Source of the DNA: JAKPCT01 sp029553165
Lineage (GTDB): Bacteria; Bacillota; UBA4882; UBA8346
Length of the DNA: 44,086 nt
Direction of reading: 5' to 3'
NCBI GenBank assembly: GCA_035359995.1
Contig: DAORZT010000018.1
Coordinates: 1 to 44,086 of the forward strand
Shown: in pieces, positions 23,508 to 31,070 of the stretch
Position numbering within the stretch: position 1 is the first letter of the stretch
Layout of the letters: each line of letters begins with the position of its first letter
The notes under the pieces: generated by a model
Told to the model about the DNA's origin: nothing
Database searches by the model: none
The model's input: only the letters and a program-made list of their open reading frames with translations
Position numbers and translations under genes: made by a program

Positions 23508-25900
23508 CCGGATAACTTGAAATTTTTCTCATTAAATAAAGCTAAACAAGCTTTAACTACTTTAGGATCATAGAAAATGCCTTGATTTTTGGTGATTTCA
23601 TTTAAAGCGGCCTCGATTCCTAAGGTTGGACGATAAGGTCGATGGGAAGCCATTGCCTCAATAACATCAGCTACCGCCAATATTTTTGCTTCCAACGTTA
23701 TTGCCTCACCTTTTAATTTAAATGGATAACCAGAACCATCCAAGCGTTCGTGGTGCTGTAAGACAATCTCGGCTAAAGGCCAGGGGAAATCGATATTTTT
23801 GAGGATATCGTAGGCAACTTTAGGGTGATCCTTAATTAGAGCAAATTCGGTTTCTTTTAGTTTTCCGGGTTTGTTCAGGATCTCTACTGGGATTGAAATT
23901 TTGCCAAGGTCATGTAAGACTCCGGCCATCCGTACACTATCAACAATTTCCTGGGGTAGTTTCATCTCGGTGGCAATAGCTGCCGCTAAGGTTGCCACCC
24001 GGCTTTGATGACCGGCGGTATAGGGATCGCGTACCTCGATCGTCAATAGTAAAGTGCTGATGAAGCCTTCCATAGCCTTCTTAATCTCTTCCAAATTCTT
24101 AAAATGCAGCCGCATCTGTTGTGACGAGAGATATTTTTCCTGATTTTGAATCAGTTTGGTTAGAATTAGTCCTCGAAGTGAGCTGTTGATTATTCTTCGC
24201 AAAGTGCCATAAATATTACTGTTTCGCAAATTGATCTCAAATCCAATAGTTCCGAAATGCTTCTCTGATAAGTAGAGAACCATAATTAAAAAGACATGTT
24301 GTTGTTGATCGTTTAAAATAATTTCTGGAACCAAACCATCGAAGTAAAATGGCTTTTTGTTAATTTTGATACTTCCTTGATTATTATAACCAAAGGTCAA
24401 TTTGAAGTTCCGATTGGAACTGCCTTTCTTGCGACGTTTTTCCGAAATATAACAAGCGGAGATACCCAGGTCCGGTAATCTGTGAGCTAATACTTCAACC
24501 AATTCGGGAACACTGGTGGTAAATAGCAATTCTTCACTGATAGAGCTTAATATTGAGTTACTTAGTAATGCTTCATGAAAAACCTTCTTTTCACGGGTCA
24601 TACCTTTTTCGGCAATCATGACTCGGACCTGATGTAACGCATCTTCCATCGTAAGTAAAGCTTTGAACTCGGTTATGAAGGGAAGAAGGTTACGCCGCAG
24701 TTCGGTTATGATATTTTGCCAGTAGAAGGTATACTGGTAAATTGGGTCAATACTTTGGAGAATTTGAAAACAGCGCTTAACAAATTCTTCTTGTTTTCCA
24801 TCGAGAATTTCGCTGTATAATGCATCGATCATTTTTTCAATAATATTTTGGAATTCACTTTTATTCTCTTCGATGAAAAAGGCAGGCAAACTATTAATGA
24901 TGTTTAGTGCAATTCTATCTTTGTTGTTAGTCAGAGTTGTTCGGAGCTCTTTTTGATTTTGAAGCGGGAGATCAGTAGCATGATTTAAATTAGTGTGAGA
25001 AAAACACCCGCATGATTCCCGCAACACCATCTTTGTAGGTACAAAGGCTTTTTGGGGAACTTCGTTTTTATTATTAATTAAATCAATAATTGTATCCATT
25101 GCTTTAACGCCAAGGTCATAAAGTGGTTGTTCAACAGTTGTCAGTTGTGGGGAAGAGAAAGCGCTGACTTCCACATTATCAAAACCAACAACCGCAATAT
25201 CATCAGGTACTTGAATATTCTTTGAATTTAACTCATAAAGAGCGCCAATTGCCATTTCGTCGTTAGCTGCAACTACGACATCGATCTTTTTTTGGCGTAA
25301 AAGGAGTGTTCGCATCCCATCCATCCCAGAGATCGAAGTGTATTTTCCTTCAATTACCAAATCCGGATCCAGGTCAATATTAAACTCCGCCAGGGTATCT
25401 TTTAAAGTGTTATAACGAATATTGGAGTCCTGATTGTCCTTGGGGCCTGAGATAAAGGCAAAATTACGGTATTGATGGGCTTCGATCAAATGGATGATTA
25501 AGTCTCTAAAACCAGTAGTGTTATTGATTAGAATACTATGATGATTGGCAATATCATTAGCAATACTGACAATCGGAATAGGAGCAAATTGATCACAAAA
25601 CTCCTGGATCTGTTCTTGATTGGCAAAGGCCCCAATGGCTGCAGTTAAAATGATTAGTCCATCGAACTCTTGATTGCTTACAAAATCAAACAGTTTATTA
25701 CGGGCTGTTTCAAACTTGCGTTGGGAATGAATACAACCCCCTTCAATACAGTAAATGTTGATATTGTTGCGTCGAGCAACTTCAATTGCGCCAGCTAAAA
25801 TCTTGATTTGGTATTCATTTTCAAACCAGTCAACTAAGATCCCAATAGTTTTTGTCTTTTGGAAATTTGATTCATTGAATGGGTTAGTATTATCAGTCAT
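23504..25900 (-). CDS. LacI-type sugar-sensor domain fused to HD-GYP phosphodiesterase
   Basis: This 798-residue protein starts with a periplasmic-binding-protein-like (LacI/PurR effector) domain (about 18-310) with DGLIILTAAIGAF, VVAANDEMAIGALYEL and IAVVGFDNVEVSAFSSPQL, ending in RESCGCF. No DNA-binding helix-turn-helix, signal peptide or membrane segment precedes it, so it is cytosolic. A middle helical and probably GAF-like part (about 330-610) leads to an HD-GYP domain (about 615-790) with LHDLGKISIP (662-671), DHP and HHERLDGSGYP (716-726), all metal and c-di-GMP residues present. It probably hydrolyses cyclic di-GMP in response to a sugar-like ligand. The LacI sensor with a GGDEF output is known in Clostridia; the HD-GYP version is less familiar. 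Confidence 0.85.
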   Translation of the reverse strand: MTDNTNPFNESNFQKTKTIGILVDWFENEYQIKILAGAIEVARRNNINIYCIEGGCIHSQRKFETARNKLFDFVSNQEFDGLIILTAAIGAFANQEQIQEFCDQFAPIPIVSIANDIANHHSILINNTTGFRDLIIHLIEAHQYRNFAFISGPKDNQDSNIRYNTLKDTLAEFNIDLDPDLVIEGKYTSISGMDGMRTLLLRQKKIDVVVAANDEMAIGALYELNSKNIQVPDDIAVVGFDNVEVSAFSSPQLTTVEQPLYDLGVKAMDTIIDLINNKNEVPQKAFVPTKMVLRESCGCFSHTNLNHATDLPLQNQKELRTTLTNNKDRIALNIINSLPAFFIEENKSEFQNIIEKMIDALYSEILDGKQEEFVKRCFQILQSIDPIYQYTFYWQNIITELRRNLLPFITEFKALLTMEDALHQVRVMIAEKGMTREKKVFHEALLSNSILSSISEELLFTTSVPELVEVLAHRLPDLGISACYISEKRRKKGSSNRNFKLTFGYNNQGSIKINKKPFYFDGLVPEIILNDQQQHVFLIMVLYLSEKHFGTIGFEINLRNSNIYGTLRRIINSSLRGLILTKLIQNQEKYLSSQQMRLHFKNLEEIKKAMEGFISTLLLTIEVRDPYTAGHQSRVATLAAAIATEMKLPQEIVDSVRMAGVLHDLGKISIPVEILNKPGKLKETEFALIKDHPKVAYDILKNIDFPWPLAEIVLQHHERLDGSGYPFKLKGEAITLEAKILAVADVIEAMASHRPYRPTLGIEAALNEITKNQGIFYDPKVVKACLALFNEKNFKLSG

Positions 25901-25939
25901 TTATTCCGTCCTCGATAGGATTGATTATTTTAGCGGACT

Positions 25940-25948
25940 ATTATAACA
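25940..25948 (-). promoter_or_regulatory. extended -10 promoter of the HD-GYP gene
   Basis: Read on the minus strand, TGTTATAAT (25948-25940) is a perfect extended -10. The -35 is not recognisable. It lies about 40 bases before the start codon at 25900. Confidence 0.45.
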
Positions 25949-26111
25949 AATATATCGTCAATAAATAAAAAAAAATTTAGTAAAATCAAGGAGCAAGGAA
26001 CTCTGGGAGGTTTTTGAATTTAATTGGTATGCAATTTGGAGAAGATAACATTCCCCGAATTTGAATTGTTCCTAAATCACTTACTAACCAGAAATTACCT
26101 GAAAAATGTCA

Positions 26112-26167
26112 TTAACATTAAGCTGTAATTTTTGTTATAATAAAAGCAACAACCGAACATAAGTTCG
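26112..26167 (+). promoter_or_regulatory. SOS promoter with LexA box for umuDC
   Basis: TTAACA (26112-26117), 18 bases, TATAAT (26136-26141), which is an extended -10 (TGTTATAAT). CGAAC ATAA GTTCG (26154-26167) is a perfect Gram-positive LexA/DinR box placed just after the start site. It predicts repression by LexA until DNA damage. Confidence 0.88.
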
Positions 26168-26189
26168 CAATGATGGAGTTGATTTTGAG

Positions 26190-26615
26190 ATGATGCTGGA
26201 ATTTTTTGCGGTTGATACGTTGTTAAAACTTGAACTTCAATATACCGGGCAGCAGATTACAGCTGGCTTCCCTTCGCCAGCGGAAGACTATTTGGAAACG
26301 AAGTTGGATTTGAATAACTATTTAGTCAAAAACCCGAGTGCAACCTTTTATGGCAGGGTGAAGGGTTTTTCGATGAAGGACGCCGGGGTTGATGATGGCG
26401 ATTTACTAATAATTGATAAGTCACTTGGTTACCGCAATGGCGCTTTGGCAGTCTGTTTTATTAACGGTGAATTTACATTGAAGAAAATTAATACCGATCA
26501 CGGTCGGTTACTGTTAATGCCGGCCAACGAAGCCTATCAGCCGATTGAGGTTAAAGCAGAGGATGACTTTATGGTGTGGGGGATTGTCACCCATATAATC
26601 AAGAAGGTGTATTAA
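26190..26615 (+). CDS. umuD: UmuD-like self-cleaving S24 peptidase
   Basis: This 141-residue protein has the nucleophile Ser61 in GFSMKDAG and the general base Lys98 in FTLKK, one residue off the E. coli positions. The cleavage region reads TAGFPSPAEDY, with Ala25-Gly26 in place of the usual Cys-Gly. RecA-stimulated self-cleavage would give UmuD', the partner of the polymerase encoded next. GGAG is 11 bases before ATG 26190. A LexA box lies 23 bases upstream. The gene ends one base before umuC, a tight coupled pair. Confidence 0.92.
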   Translation: MMLEFFAVDTLLKLELQYTGQQITAGFPSPAEDYLETKLDLNNYLVKNPSATFYGRVKGFSMKDAGVDDGDLLIIDKSLGYRNGALAVCFINGEFTLKKINTDHGRLLLMPANEAYQPIEVKAEDDFMVWGIVTHIIKKVY

Positions 26616-26616
26616 G

Positions 26617-27882
26617 ATGTTTGCATTGGTTGACTGTAATAATTTTTATGTCTCATGTGAGCGGGTCTTCAATCCCGGATTAATTAATAAACCGGTGGTA
26701 GTCCTTTCTAATAATGACGGTTGCGTGGTTGCCCGTTCCAATGAAGCGAAACAGTTAGGGATCGGGATGGGCGAGCCGGCGTTTAAAATCAAAAAGCTTC
26801 TTCAGACTAATGAGGTAGCGGTCTTTTCGTCGAACTATCAACTGTATGGCGATATGTCACAACGGGTAATGGCTACTTTAGCGGAGTTTGTCCCGGAAAT
26901 TGAAGTTTATTCGATTGATGAGGCTTTTTTAAATCTGGCAGGAATGAAGGTGCAATTATCTGATTATGCTAAACTGATCCGGCAAACGGTTCATCGCAAC
27001 ACCGGGATCCCTGTCAGTGTCGGGATTGGTCCTACCAAAGTGTTAGCGAAGACGGCTAATTATTATGCCAAAAAAGTAGCGACCAATGAAGGTCTGTTTG
27101 TGATTACTAATAGTCAAGCGGAGATTGAAGCGGCCTTAGAGCAGTTTGATATTGGTGAAGTATGGGGAATTGGGCGGCAATCGGCTGCTTTTTTGAAATC
27201 CAACCAGGTTAAAACTGCTTTGGACTTCGTAAAGTTACCTGATGCTTGGGTCCGGAAGCATTTGACAGTTGTGGGATTGCGGATTAAGAAAGAGTTGGAG
27301 GGAGTTTCATGTTTGCCACTGGATTTAGTAACTCCGGCCAAAAAAGCAATCTGCACCTCACGCTCTTTTGGAGAATTGCAGACAGAACTGGAGCCGATCA
27401 AAGCAGCCGTGGCTGATTTTGCCTGGAAATGTGCTTATAAACTTCTGAAACAGCATACGTGCGCGAGGCTGGTGATTGTGTTCTTACAGACCAACCATTT
27501 TAGCAAGGAGGACCGGCAGTATTCACCGAACTTTATTTGTCCACTTCCAGTAGGGACCAATAGCGGTTTAGAGTTGGTCAAATATTCATTGTTCTCCTTG
27601 CAGCAGATTTATCAAGCAGGATTTCGCTATAAAAAAGCGGGTGTAATTGTCACCGATATTGTCCCGGAGGATCGGGTTCAGATGGCACTCTTTGATGCTG
27701 GCGGACAGGAGCGTCATTCGCAAGTTATGCAGGTGCTGGACCAGATTAATTCCAAATACGGGGCTGATACTTTAAAAACAGCCATTCAAAGTTCACCGGG
27801 AGGTTGGAGACTGCGCCAAGAGCGCCTGTCGCCTTGTTACACTACCAGGTGGAGTGATATAATTACGGTAAAAGTAGAGTAA
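26617..27882 (+). CDS. umuC: Y-family translesion DNA polymerase V catalytic subunit
   Basis: This 421-residue protein has the Y-family catalytic acids: Asp6 in ALVDCNNFYVSCERVF and Asp101-Glu102 in YSIDEAFLNL. VSVGIGPTKVLAKTANYYAK is the thumb/palm motif and the C-terminus (QMALFDAGGQERHSQVMQVLDQIN) is the DUF4113 tail of true UmuC. This marks it as UmuC rather than DinB. It copies damaged DNA during the SOS response with UmuD'. It is coupled to umuD. A RAYT element begins six bases after its stop. Confidence 0.95.
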   Translation: MFALVDCNNFYVSCERVFNPGLINKPVVVLSNNDGCVVARSNEAKQLGIGMGEPAFKIKKLLQTNEVAVFSSNYQLYGDMSQRVMATLAEFVPEIEVYSIDEAFLNLAGMKVQLSDYAKLIRQTVHRNTGIPVSVGIGPTKVLAKTANYYAKKVATNEGLFVITNSQAEIEAALEQFDIGEVWGIGRQSAAFLKSNQVKTALDFVKLPDAWVRKHLTVVGLRIKKELEGVSCLPLDLVTPAKKAICTSRSFGELQTELEPIKAAVADFAWKCAYKLLKQHTCARLVIVFLQTNHFSKEDRQYSPNFICPLPVGTNSGLELVKYSLFSLQQIYQAGFRYKKAGVIVTDIVPEDRVQMALFDAGGQERHSQVMQVLDQINSKYGADTLKTAIQSSPGGWRLRQERLSPCYTTRWSDIITVKVE

Positions 27883-27887
27883 AACCA

Positions 27888-28790
27888 GGGACGGTTCTTG
27901 AATTTACTGGAAAATTATGTTAAGATAAAAAGAAAAAGGTAGAAAAAGGAAGATGCCATGTCAAGGTTAGCCAGGGTAAAAGGAGAATTTGAATCATACC
28001 ATATCATACAGCGCGGTAATGAGAGAAAACCAATATTTTTGTCAGATGAAGACAGGATAAGGTTTTTGGAAACATTGGAGCGTATGAAGCAAAAGTATAA
28101 CTTTATAGTTGAAGCATATTGTTTAATGGACAACCACATTCATTTATTAATAAACGATAATGGAAACGATATCTCTAAGATTATTAAAAGTATAAATGTC
28201 AGTTATGTATCTTATTTTAATAAAACCTACAAAAGAGTGGGGCATCTCTTTCAAGATCGTTTCAAGAGTGAAATTGTAAGCGATAACAGATATCATCTGG
28301 TTGTAAGTGCTTATATCCATAATAATCCGGTACAGGCAGGAATGGTGAAGTTGCCGGAGGAGTATCAATGGAGCAGTTTTAATGCGATTATCGGAAGAAA
28401 AACCAACAAACCAGATCTTGTTGACCGTAAAAGGATTTTAAGTTTATTTTCCGATGATTTACAGCTTGCTGCTCGGGAGTATTATGATTATGTAAATCAA
28501 TATGAACCGAAGAAAGGGATTCTTGATATTGAGGAAGACCAATTTACAAAGTCAGATCCTGATTATATTATTTCATATGAAGAAGCTGAAAGAATGTTGT
28601 ATAATGAACTTAAAAAGAGGGGCAAAGCGATTATTGCATTAAAAAGTGACAGGGAATTGCGCCAAGAGATTGTCAAAACCATGAGGCAAAATTCTTCCTT
28701 GACACTTAAAGAGATAGGAAGGTTATGCGGGGGCCTGTCACAAGCAATGGTCTGGAAGATTTTGAATCAGTAAATTTGAGAACCGTCCCC
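27888..28790 (+). mobile_element. RAYT element with 20-base inverted ends
   Basis: The left end GGGACGGTTCTTGAATTTAC (27888-27907) and the complement of 28770-28789 agree at 18 of 20 positions and enclose the transposase gene; the right end overlaps its stop codon. A third copy, identical to the left end, lies inverted at 29270-29289. This layout fits a REP-associated tyrosine transposase and its ends. No target duplication is expected for this class. Confidence 0.75.
27958..28773 (+). CDS. REP-associated tyrosine (Y1/HUH) transposase
   Basis: This 271-residue protein carries the HUH motif MDNHIHLLI (His60, His62) and YIHNNPVQAGMV, whose tyrosine (119) is the likely DNA-joining residue. The C-terminal part (about 200-271) ends in a helix-turn-helix-like SLTLKEIGRLCGGLSQAMV, which in this family recognises the cognate repeat ends. 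The enzyme nicks single-stranded DNA at hairpin repeats. GGAAG lies six bases before the ATG. It sits just behind umuC with no shared function expected. The reading frame is intact, so it may be active. Confidence 0.9.
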   Translation: MSRLARVKGEFESYHIIQRGNERKPIFLSDEDRIRFLETLERMKQKYNFIVEAYCLMDNHIHLLINDNGNDISKIIKSINVSYVSYFNKTYKRVGHLFQDRFKSEIVSDNRYHLVVSAYIHNNPVQAGMVKLPEEYQWSSFNAIIGRKTNKPDLVDRKRILSLFSDDLQLAAREYYDYVNQYEPKKGILDIEEDQFTKSDPDYIISYEEAERMLYNELKKRGKAIIALKSDRELRQEIVKTMRQNSSLTLKEIGRLCGGLSQAMVWKILNQ

Positions 28791-28802
28791 GGAGGAACTT
28801 TG

Positions 28803-28982
28803 ATGAAAAATGCTTTGCTTGTTATTGAAGGTGAAAATATTGAAGAGATAGTCGACTTTGTAATTGAAACAATTGAAGAAGATTATTATCTGTTTAAATC
28901 CCAAGAAGTAACTGTAATTGTCAAAGAAGAATGGCATTATCAGGTTGACAACGACCTGTATTTTTCATTTTGTTGCGGATAA
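28803..28982 (+). CDS. small acidic protein, possibly the front part of a frameshifted gene
   Basis: A 59-codon frame starts at ATG 28803 behind GGAGGA (28791-28796). The product is acidic (IEGENIEEIVDFVIETIEEDYY) with a strand-rich end, and I do not recognise it. It stops at CCG-stop in the middle of what looks like a beta-hairpin. The next reading frame continues without an obvious break of style to 29214, so the two may be one 130-residue gene with a single-base shift near 28970. The right end of the RAYT element lies directly before its ribosome site. Confidence 0.5.
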   Translation: MKNALLVIEGENIEEIVDFVIETIEEDYYLFKSQEVTVIVKEEWHYQVDNDLYFSFCCG

Positions 28983-28998
28983 TCAGGTGAGGATTGAA

Positions 28999-29214
28999 GT
29001 GATAACTGGCGGAGGAAGAAATAGCTTTTTATTATCTGACTGGGGTGCCGAAAAAAGTGAAAACCGGCATTTTTTTCGGATTATTAAGCAAATTGTTGCT
29101 CAAAATAATTGGTCAATTACCAAGGTGAATCCCCCGGAATTAGCGAAAAGTTTCATGGGTGATCAAATTAGAGATGGATTTGAAACCATCATTGATAAAT
29201 TGACAGGGAGATAG
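28999..29214 (+). CDS. small hypothetical protein, possibly the rear part of the same gene
   Basis: The frame is open from before 28918. If it is a separate gene, the best start is GTG 28999 with GTGAGG six bases upstream, giving 71 residues (starting ITGGGRNSFLLSDWGAEKSE, ending in a helical FETIIDKLTGR). Upstream in this frame VADNQVRIEV reads as a natural continuation of the strand broken off at the end of the previous frame, which favours a frameshift or sequencing error. No family recognised. Confidence 0.45.
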   Translation: MITGGGRNSFLLSDWGAEKSENRHFFRIIKQIVAQNNWSITKVNPPELAKSFMGDQIRDGFETIIDKLTGR

Positions 29215-29224
29215 GTATATTATT

Positions 29225-29298
29225 ATGCGGGGGTCTGTTACAAACGGTGAACTAAATAGTTTTGAAACGGTAAATTCAAGAACCGTCCCCGAATTTAC
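29225..29298 (+). mobile_element. relic of a second RAYT 3' end
   Basis: The 66 bases 29225-29290 align without gaps to 28725-28790, the last codons and right end of the transposase element, with 50 identical positions. In the transposase frame it reads LCGGLLQTVN-stop against LCGGLSQAMVWKILNQ-stop. Its end repeat (29270-29289) is identical to the left end of the intact element. GTAAATTC and GAATTTAC flank the core as an 8-base inverted repeat (29270-29298). The divergence shows it is not a recent copy of the neighbour. Confidence 0.7.
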
Positions 29299-30001
29299 TC
29301 AAAAGCGGATGGCTGTGGCACAAGCGTTGCTGAGATTATCGACCAATATCAAGTCGACAGAGATCACCCAAATGTCCGCTTCGGACCTTAAACTCTTATT
29401 TGAACTTTATGATCAAACCTTCTTTGGCGGTTATTTCCGGGACCACTTTAAGGGTACAGTAAAGTTTTCGCTTTCATCGCGGCTAACTAAAAGCGCCGGA
29501 AAGACCATCTGTCCCAAGAATATCGGGAAGCTTCCGCCTGAAAAAGTGGTGATCGAAATCCGAATTGGGACCAGTTTTTTCTTGAAGTACAATGCCATTG
29601 ACACTAATAAGGAAGTTTGCGGTCTGCCGACCAATAACGCCTTGGAAGCTTTATTACTGGTATTTGAACATGAACTCTGCCATCTGATTGAGTTTATTAC
29701 TTATCACCATTCCAGTTGTAGCAATAGACGGTTCCGGACAATTGCCGCTAATCTTTTTGGACATACCGGACGCTATCACAAACTACCGACCAGACAAGCG
29801 ATTGTGCAAGCAAACTATGGGCTGAAAATTGGTGATCAGGTAGCTTTTAATTATCATAATCAGACCAGATCTGGGATTCTCTATCGGATCAATCAAAGAG
29901 CTACGGTTATGGTGCCGGATCGTAATGGGGTTTATATTGATCAGGCAGGGAAGAGGTATACGAAGTTCTATGTCCCGGTTAAATATTTAAAACGCCTTTG
30001 A
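29225..30001 (+). CDS. SprT-like zinc metallopeptidase with C-terminal SH3-like region
   Basis: The SprT-like domain runs from about residue 55 (LLFELYDQTFFGGYF) to the metal site HELCH (149-153), with further His residues after it (YHHSSCSNRRF). The family includes DNA-protein crosslink proteases such as Spartan. The last about 60 residues (KIGDQVAFNYHNQTRSGILY to YVPVKYLKRL) look like a small beta-barrel domain. In this reading ATG 29225 and the first about 25 codons come from the transposase relic. It has GGGAG 14 bases and AGG 9 bases upstream. The first Met inside the native part is at 29309, without a good ribosome site. Which start is used is undecided. Confidence 0.75.
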   Translation: MRGSVTNGELNSFETVNSRTVPEFTQKRMAVAQALLRLSTNIKSTEITQMSASDLKLLFELYDQTFFGGYFRDHFKGTVKFSLSSRLTKSAGKTICPKNIGKLPPEKVVIEIRIGTSFFLKYNAIDTNKEVCGLPTNNALEALLLVFEHELCHLIEFITYHHSSCSNRRFRTIAANLFGHTGRYHKLPTRQAIVQANYGLKIGDQVAFNYHNQTRSGILYRINQRATVMVPDRNGVYIDQAGKRYTKFYVPVKYLKRL

Positions 30002-30099
30002 TTGACAAGAATTTACCATCATTTAACATTAATGCAATCACTCCTTAAACTACTCATGTTATACTACAGTTAGAGTAAGTGATGAGGAGGTGAACCAAG

Positions 30100-30231
30100 A
30101 TGCATTGCCCGGATTGCAATTCAAAAGTGATGAGTTTCCAGGAGTACTGCCAAAAATGCAGCGCTGAATTGAGAAAGAACAAAGAAAAATACAAAAACGT
30201 CAACCAGTATATTATTGTTGGCAAGTTTTGA
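30100..30231 (+). CDS. 43-residue zinc-ribbon protein
   Basis: A short gene with a strong GAGGAGG ribosome site 8 bases before ATG 30100 and a terminator directly after its stop. The product has two CxxC pairs, CPDC (3-6) and CQKC (17-20), forming a zinc ribbon, followed by a lysine-rich tail (RKNKEKYKN). TATACT at about 30059 could be its -10. A cytosolic nucleic-acid or protein-binding role is possible but not shown. Confidence 0.7.
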   Translation: MHCPDCNSKVMSFQEYCQKCSAELRKNKEKYKNVNQYIIVGKF

Positions 30232-30255
30232 AGAGTAAAAAAGCTCTTTTTTTTT
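30231..30255 (+). terminator. terminator of the zinc-ribbon gene
   Basis: AAGAG/CTCTT with an eight-base A-rich loop followed by nine T residues; the stem starts at the stop codon. Confidence 0.65.
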
Positions 30256-30305
30256 GTCTTTTTTTGGGGTGAAATTTTGGTGGTCATGTAGTGATAAAAG
30301 ATGAA

Positions 30306-30336
30306 GAGCTGTTCAAAAATCACTTTGAAACAGCCC
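30306..30336 (-). terminator. terminator of the coat-protein pair
   Basis: GAGCTGTTCAAA and TTTGAAACAGCCC form a stem with one bulge. On the minus strand it lies just after the stop at 30347 and is followed by TTCATCTTTT. Confidence 0.6.
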
Positions 30337-30346
30337 TTGGATTGGT

Positions 30347-30694
30347 TTAATAAGGTTGTTGGCTCTGGTAGTTTTGGAATTGCTGGCTGGCTTTCTGAAT
30401 ATCCTGTTGTTGAGCTGCTGTCAGCGCATACCAACCTTTTTTAAACATCAGATTAAACAGGTTTCTGGCGGCAACATGGCTTTCGTTTAAGACAGTGATT
30501 GCTGTTTGATAGAGAGTATGGTTACTGGCCTCACGGACAAAGACATTAAAATTGTCAGTGATGTATTTTTCAGTAGCCAAGATATCATTGAGAAAATCGC
30601 GTTCATTCATCTCCGGACCTTTAGTTTGTGGTAACTGGTTAGTCTGGGGATTTTTAATTTCATAAGGATTGGTTTGATTTTGGTTATTTTGCAC
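30347..30694 (-). CDS. CotF-like spore coat protein
   Basis: This 115-residue protein has a Gln/Asn-rich N-terminal arm (about 1-28), then the CotF-type helical pair: NERDFLNDILATEKYITDNFNVFVREASN and a second helix to FKKGWYALTAAQQQDIQKA, ending in a Gln-rich tail. The family belongs to the spore coat or to related ferritin-like helical proteins. The start is GTG with AAAGGAG 11 bases upstream. It follows a related gene by 14 bases and both are expected to be expressed in the mother cell. Confidence 0.8.
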   Translation of the reverse strand: MQNNQNQTNPYEIKNPQTNQLPQTKGPEMNERDFLNDILATEKYITDNFNVFVREASNHTLYQTAITVLNESHVAARNLFNLMFKKGWYALTAAQQQDIQKASQQFQNYQSQQPY

Positions 30695-30708
30695 CGTTTT
30701 TCGCTCCT

Positions 30709-30981
30709 TTACTGTAAATATTCTTGGTTAGGATTTGATTGGACATACTGGAGAAGCTGGTTGTAATGGCGTTGGTGCATTTGCCCAACTTCATTGATTT
30801 GTTGCTTGATTTCGGGATCCTGACACAACGACGCGTAGTGGCTGCATTTCTTCGTTGCCAATAGCTCCCAGGACATCGCATCCTTTAAGTACATCAGGTC
30901 TTTGGTAGTGATCACGTTAGGGGGTTGGTTCATACGGTTTTGGGGCTCGAAGATCCCCGTGTTTTGTTGGTTTTGATTCAT
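30709..30981 (-). CDS. CotF-related spore coat protein
   Basis: This 90-residue protein has an Asn/Gln/Pro-rich start (about 1-22) followed by two helices, TTKDLMYLKDAMSWELLATKKCSHYASLC and DPEIKQQINEVGQMHQRHYNQLLQYV, with the spacing of coat proteins related to CotF. GGAGG lies 8 bases before the ATG. It is the first gene of the pair with the CotF-like gene at 30347. A neighbouring outward promoter serves the D,D-carboxypeptidase. Confidence 0.75.
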   Translation of the reverse strand: MNQNQQNTGIFEPQNRMNQPPNVITTKDLMYLKDAMSWELLATKKCSHYASLCQDPEIKQQINEVGQMHQRHYNQLLQYVQSNPNQEYLQ

Positions 30982-31070
30982 TTTAATTCCTCCTTTGAGA
31001 TTCTCATTTCTAGTCTTTCCATCTCATTATGTGGTATACTATATTTTTGTAATGAGGTGAATAAAAGATC

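Noticed and set aside
27888..29298. CRISPR-like repeats from the recurring GGGACGGTTCT motif
   Set aside because: Only three copies in mixed orientation and irregular spacing; explained by transposase ends.
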